Shown here: in pieces, positions 30,715 through 34,379 of the stretch
Layout: every line of letters starts with the position of its first letter
Position numbering within the stretch: position 1 is the first letter of the stretch
NCBI GenBank assembly: GCA_903858635.1
Contig: CAIOJO010000218.1
Coordinates: forward strand, 1 to 34,379
Length of the DNA stretch: 34,379 bases
Reading direction: 5' to 3'
From: an uncultured Telmatospirillum sp.
GTDB lineage: Bacteria > Pseudomonadota > Alphaproteobacteria > Rhodospirillales > Magnetospirillaceae
Notes under the pieces: generated by a model
Database searches by the model: none
The model's input: only the letters and a program-made list of their open reading frames with translations
Told to the model about the DNA's origin: nothing
Made by a program: the position numbers and the translations under genes

Positions 30715-32414
30715 TATTGTGCCTCGGGTTGTTCGGGCGGCGTGGCCGCCTTGGTTGCGTCCTGCATCCCGGCCCAGGTTGGCCGCGGGATGCCGAGCTT
30801 ATCGAACCGTTTGAGCTCGATGGCTCGCTGATCCATGACTTCTTCCCAGTCGCGCCCCTCGTTCTGTGCGCATTCGGCCTTCAGGGTTGACAGGCCGGCA
30901 TCCATGCCGAGCACAGCCCCCTGTTTCTCCTTCACCGGGTCGATCCAGCCGCGGCCGGGCCCGAGCCAGCCGCAGCGCGAATAGCCGGTCCGCGCCTCTA
31001 CGTAGTCGGGCGCACCGGCCGGCAACGGCAGCTCGCCATTGTCCATCGCCTCGTGCAACCAAGCCGCATAGAACGGCGTGGCAAATCCGGCCACGAATTC
31101 GTCCCGTCGGCGGGTCAGCGTCTTCCATGATTCGAGCAGCGCCGCCCGGGCGCTCGAATAGTTCGTCTTCGACCAATCCTGGGTGATCTGCTCGGCCGAG
31201 ACGCCGAGAGCAGCGGCCACGGCGCGCAGCATTTCGTGGGCGAACTCGCCGAACCCGTCATGGGGATGGGCGGCCGCCACCGAGGTGATTTCTTCGCCCG
31301 GGGCGAGGGTCGGCACCACGACGCCGTTGAGGATGGCCGGGCGCTTGTCGTGCCAGTCGCCGCGCAGGCTCTGGTAAAAGCTCATACCCTCCTGATCGGC
31401 GGGGGCGATTGCCTCCTCGATCAGCTGCTTGTCGAACGGGCTGGTGACGTAGGTCCCGAAGATCGAGGCCACGGTCGCCGCCTGCAGCTCGACGCCGTAA
31501 TAGCGCGCCAGCATCTTCAACCGCGCCAACACCGGCGTGAATACGCCAATCCCGCGATTCTGGCCGGCCCGATCGCGTTCGAAGTCATGGATGACGCGGC
31601 GCCAGCCGTCGTTGCCTTCCTCGCGCGGCACCCTCACCCATTCCATCGATTCGACGGCATTGTACCAATCGTTCTGATGCGCCTTGCGGATGTGATAGGC
31701 GATCGGCACCCCGTCATCGTCGATTTCGACACCGCCGCGCAGATACTTCGTGTCGACCATCTGCTGCGGATTCGACAGTCGGTCCGGATCGACCACCAGG
31801 AACGACGTCGCATAATTGGCGGCGCCGCGGCCGACCCGCTCCGGCATCCAATAGACGACGGCGAGGGCGTCGCCATCGACCAGTTTGTGACGCAACGACA
31901 GGCGGAACTGCTGCGAAACGGTCAACTGGCGCGTCACATCGTTGTAACGGCCAATGTCGTCGGCAAAGCCGCGCCACAAGGCTTCGGCCGTGCGCCGGAA
32001 CTCGTCGGCCCAGGTCGCGTCGAACCCCCCGATCCCCGTCTGCGCCGCCAGCGCCCGATAATCCGGATTGGCCGCCAGACGGAACGACGCCCCGACCGTG
32101 TTGTCGAGGATGCGGGTAATGCCACCCGAGGCCCAGCCGTCGTTGCGGGCCAGGTCGCGGTTGCGGGCGACCATGCGGTCGCGGAAAATGTTGATCTCGG
32201 CATCCGGCGAGCGGATCCACGGCAACCACTCGCCCATTTCCGCGGTTTGCCATTGGGCCGCGTCGTACGGGAAGACGCTGTTCGGCGCCATCTCGGTCGG
32301 CGGCCAATAGCCGTTGCCGTCGGCCCGCGGGCGAGGCTTACCGGCCGGTGCCGCCGGAACCATCGGGCGGCCGGCCGCGTCGAGGATCCGCGAGGGGGCG
32401 GGCACGGGCGCCAT
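30714..32414 (-). CDS. portal protein, lambda gpB family
   Basis: The 566-aa product contains the gpB-family hallmarks DGWASGGITRILDNTVGASFRL, LRHKLVDGDALAVVYW and SFLVVDPDRLSNPQQM, then HDFERDRAGQNRGIGVFTPVLARLKML and EQITQDWSKTNYSSARAALLESWKTLTRRRD. It forms the dodecameric vertex through which DNA enters the head. The ATG overlaps the gpW-like stop (ATGA). Length is normal; N-terminal 50 residues are Pro/Ala rich. Confidence 0.96.
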   Translation of the reverse strand: MAPVPAPSRILDAAGRPMVPAAPAGKPRPRADGNGYWPPTEMAPNSVFPYDAAQWQTAEMGEWLPWIRSPDAEINIFRDRMVARNRDLARNDGWASGGITRILDNTVGASFRLAANPDYRALAAQTGIGGFDATWADEFRRTAEALWRGFADDIGRYNDVTRQLTVSQQFRLSLRHKLVDGDALAVVYWMPERVGRGAANYATSFLVVDPDRLSNPQQMVDTKYLRGGVEIDDDGVPIAYHIRKAHQNDWYNAVESMEWVRVPREEGNDGWRRVIHDFERDRAGQNRGIGVFTPVLARLKMLARYYGVELQAATVASIFGTYVTSPFDKQLIEEAIAPADQEGMSFYQSLRGDWHDKRPAILNGVVVPTLAPGEEITSVAAAHPHDGFGEFAHEMLRAVAAALGVSAEQITQDWSKTNYSSARAALLESWKTLTRRRDEFVAGFATPFYAAWLHEAMDNGELPLPAGAPDYVEARTGYSRCGWLGPGRGWIDPVKEKQGAVLGMDAGLSTLKAECAQNEGRDWEEVMDQRAIELKRFDKLGIPRPTWAGMQDATKAATPPEQPEAQ

Positions 32415-32674
32415 CAAAAGAACGGCCGAATCGGGCGCCGCGCGCGCCGGACAATGCCGAGCTGAGCCTGCAGCTGCTCGATCAGGGCCACCAAAGAGCC
32501 CAAATTGGCGCGCGTATAGGTCACCGACTTCGAGCCGTCGCCCTGGGTATAGCTGAAGCTCTCGCCCTTCGTGCCCGAGGCCAGGGCAATATACGCCTGC
32601 TGAGCGGCCGCCAAGGCGGCTTGCAGGGTAGCCGTGTCCATCCCCGCAAAAATGCTGGTCGCAGGATTATACAA
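32414..32674 (-). CDS. head-tail joining protein, lambda gpW-like
   Basis: The 86-aa product has LQAALAAAQQAYIALASGT, then SVTYTRANLGSLVALIEQLQAQLG and ends RRARRPIRPFF, closely following the layout of lambda gpW (68 aa), which stabilises the packaged head and accepts the tail. TTG at 32672-32674 was chosen because AGGA overlapping the terminase stop lies eight bases upstream. The ATG at 32639-32641 (75-aa product) is the alternative. Confidence 0.85.
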   Translation of the reverse strand: MYNPATSIFAGMDTATLQAALAAAQQAYIALASGTKGESFSYTQGDGSKSVTYTRANLGSLVALIEQLQAQLGIVRRARRPIRPFF

Positions 32675-32684
32675 GGGGCGATTC

Positions 32685-34379
32685 CTAGACTAGACGGTCA
32701 ACGAGTGACTTCTTGCCGGGCGGCGGCGGTGCCGATGGCGTGGTATTCCGTGCGGCGGCCGTCACCGGGGCTGGCGTCGCGAACGCCGTTCGTGGAGCAG
32801 CGGCCGGCGGCGGTGCCGGAACAATTGAGCGGTTCATCATGGCGACCATGTCGGCTTGATCGGCCTTCGCCACGCTGCGCGCCGTCGCCAGGGCCTGCCA
32901 TTGGTCGGGCCGCAGGCTGGACAGGTGCAGATGCGCCGCCATCGCCATGTTGTAGATCCGGCAGTCATGGTAGTGGTTCTCGCCCGAGGCGACCCATTCC
33001 CGGACGATCCGGCCCTTGACCTCACGGTCCTTCAAATGCTCGGCAGTGAGCTGCTGGAAATAGCGCTCATCCTGCCAGTTCCCGAAATGGCAGTAGCCCG
33101 GCGGATCCGCTTCGGCGCCGTCGCGGCGCCCCTCCTTCCGCAGATAGGCGTAAAACTCCGCCTTCAGGCTCCAAGTCCCCACCGGCCACAACATGACGCC
33201 GCGACGCACTTTCTTGCCGCGCAGGGTGATGTCTTGCTTCGTCGGCGTGCCCACAGGCGGGTGATACCAACCTGGCATGCCCTTCACCGCATAGGCGCGG
33301 TGCCGGCTGCGCACCCACTGGTAGACCTGATTGCTGCAGTAACCGGCGTCGACCGCGAAGGCCTCGATGCCCTGCAGGTTGCCGCAAGCGTCCTCGTAGC
33401 GACTGGCGGCGACCTCGGCCAGCTTGCCCCACACCTCGTTGGTTTCGTCGGCCGTCTCGCCCTCGAGATAGCCGGCTTCAACCACCCAACTGACCAGCCC
33501 CACACCCCAGGCCAGGACCTCGTAGAAGATTCCAGCCTTCTGAATGTCCGCCGAGCCGGTGAGCACCAGGCCGCCCGGTGGCACCATCCGTTCCGCGTAT
33601 TCCTCGCGGCGTGCGTAGAGCAGCTTCCATTCCGGCGCCTCGCCCCGCTCTTCCCAGCCCTCGCCGAGCCACAGATTGACGAAGGTCTTCAGCTTGGACG
33701 GATCGTCCTTGCTTTCCAGGAACTTGGCCGCGATGTCGTTCCAACCGACCAGCAGCGAATGCAGCGTGTCGATGTGATAGGACGGATGGCGGCCCGGGCC
33801 GGGCTGGGTTGCAACCCAGTGCCCGGCCTTGACCATGGCGTCCTTCTGCCAATGCTCGATTTCCGCGCCGCAGTGGCGGCAGGCGTACCAGGCGTTGTGC
33901 GGCCATTCCTTGTCGAAGCGCAGCCCGCCATTCCCGTTACTGTCGGGATGGAATGTCAGACGCTGCTCTTCACCGCAATGCGGGCATGGGACCTGCCAAT
34001 AACGCTGATCACCGGCCTCAAACACCACATCGACGCGACCGCCTTTCAAGGTCGGCGTCGAACCCAGCAACCGTTTCCAATCGCCGGTGGCGAGGAATGC
34101 CATCTGCCTGGCTTCGAGCATGGCCAGCGGATCGCCTTGCTTATCAAGGTCGACTGGCCATTCTTCGATCTCATCGCCGAAGGCATATTTGACCGTCTTC
34201 GACCGCAGGTCGGCCGCCGAGTTGGCGCCGGTGATGACGATCGAACCGCCGGTGAAGCGCTTGTTGAGGGCCGTCGATCCCTCCGAGCTGCGCGAGACCT
34301 GCCGACGCACCTTCTGCCGAAGCTTTGGGGAACCCTCAATCGTGGGCGACAACTTTTCCCGGTTAAAGTCCTGCGCCGC
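32685..34379 (-). CDS. terminase large subunit, GpA family (5' end outside the window)
   Basis: The frame is open to the window edge (564 residues seen) and begins inside the ATPase domain with FNREKLSPTIEGSPKLR; the Walker A part is missing. YAFGDEIEEWP contains a Walker B-like DE pair. CPHCGEE and CRHCGAE form a zinc-ribbon-like Cys4 site. The nuclease half has LTGSADIQ and AFAVDAGYCSNQVY with candidate metal-binding Asp residues. It cuts concatemers and pumps DNA into the head. Its C-terminal 50 residues are Ala/Pro rich and include a copy of the 15-bp palindrome, encoding RTAFA. Confidence 0.96.
   Translation of the reverse strand, partial: AAQDFNREKLSPTIEGSPKLRQKVRRQVSRSSEGSTALNKRFTGGSIVITGANSAADLRSKTVKYAFGDEIEEWPVDLDKQGDPLAMLEARQMAFLATGDWKRLLGSTPTLKGGRVDVVFEAGDQRYWQVPCPHCGEEQRLTFHPDSNGNGGLRFDKEWPHNAWYACRHCGAEIEHWQKDAMVKAGHWVATQPGPGRHPSYHIDTLHSLLVGWNDIAAKFLESKDDPSKLKTFVNLWLGEGWEERGEAPEWKLLYARREEYAERMVPPGGLVLTGSADIQKAGIFYEVLAWGVGLVSWVVEAGYLEGETADETNEVWGKLAEVAASRYEDACGNLQGIEAFAVDAGYCSNQVYQWVRSRHRAYAVKGMPGWYHPPVGTPTKQDITLRGKKVRRGVMLWPVGTWSLKAEFYAYLRKEGRRDGAEADPPGYCHFGNWQDERYFQQLTAEHLKDREVKGRIVREWVASGENHYHDCRIYNMAMAAHLHLSSLRPDQWQALATARSVAKADQADMVAMMNRSIVPAPPPAAAPRTAFATPAPVTAAARNTTPSAPPPPGKKSLVDRLV
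32779..32793. repeat. GCGAACG/CCGTTCG palindrome, copy 4 (one mismatch)
   Basis: Plus-strand GCGAACGCCGTTCGT differs from the reverse complement of the other copies only at the last base. It lies in the Ala/Pro-rich tail of the terminase, in a different reading frame (RTAFA) from copies 2 and 3. Confidence 0.75.

Noticed and set aside
27818-30814. A 998-residue open frame on the plus strand across the head genes
   Set aside because: It is antisense to the well-supported decoration, scaffold and protease genes. Its composition (Arg/Gly/His/Leu-rich runs) is what high-GC complementary strands give, and it contains no recognisable domain.
15660-32414. A gene transfer agent or a phage-tail-like bacteriocin instead of a phage
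   Set aside because: Terminase, portal, protease and capsid genes are present and apparently intact, ruling out a headless tailocin. The gene set and order (Mu-type contractile tail) differ from the siphovirus-like alphaproteobacterial gene transfer agent.

Overview
The window is the late (structural and lysis) half of a tailed-phage genome integrated in a high-GC bacterial chromosome. A chromosomal tRNA and the 5' part of a large repeat protein lie at the left end. Every convincing gene is on the minus strand, so the phage late operon reads from right to left. The high GC, codon use and a giant Ala/Ser/Thr-rich beta-strand repeat protein fit an alphaproteobacterium (Rhodospirillales or Hyphomicrobiales type). 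No marker gene here fixes the genus.

Right to left the phage operon runs as follows. The head module is lambda-like: GpA-family terminase large subunit (cut by the window edge), gpW-like head-tail joining protein, gpB-type portal, an unassigned 135-aa protein, S49 (gpC-like) protease, a very acidic scaffold candidate, gpD-like decoration protein with an insertion, gpE-like major capsid protein and an FII-like connector. The tail module is Mu-like and contractile: tail terminator candidate, DUF2635 protein, sheath, tube, gp41-like assembly chaperone with a -1 frameshift extension, tape measure with an embedded muramidase-like domain, DNA circularization protein, hub gp44, gp45, gp46, gp47 (J-like) and gp48. 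So the virion is predicted to be a myovirus with a lambda-type head on a Mu-type tail. Most head and tail genes overlap at ATGA, GTGA or TAATG junctions, which suggests translational coupling.

The adsorption region (about 8991-15647) holds a tail fibre, a propeller-like protein, three small fibre-associated proteins, a second short fibre protein that carries the same 79-aa C-terminal module as the large fibre, and a PAAR-ended protein built from an exact 20-aa repeat array. The lysis and accessory region (about 4366-8942) holds an XhlA-like coiled-coil membrane protein, a GH108 endolysin, a holin candidate, an Ig-like small protein, two lipoproteins, a class 3 lipase, a DUF6527 protein, a nucleotidyltransferase-like protein and a small membrane protein. 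Three terminator-like stem-loops separate several of these cistrons, unlike the tightly overlapped tail genes.

Left of the phage lie a short segment with paired direct repeats, a sigma70-like promoter, tRNA-Val(UAC) with encoded CCA, and a gene of about 3.9 kb for a repeat-rich, probably surface or secreted protein. That gene stops abruptly inside a repeat unit, next to a 10-bp inverted repeat at the window edge. Integrase, repressor, replication and small-terminase genes are not in this window. Most interesting are the G GGT TTT frameshift cassette, the duplicated fibre module, the 60-bp phase-locked repeat array ending in PAAR, a GCGAACGGCGTTCGC palindrome present four times, and the muramidase-like domain in the tape measure.
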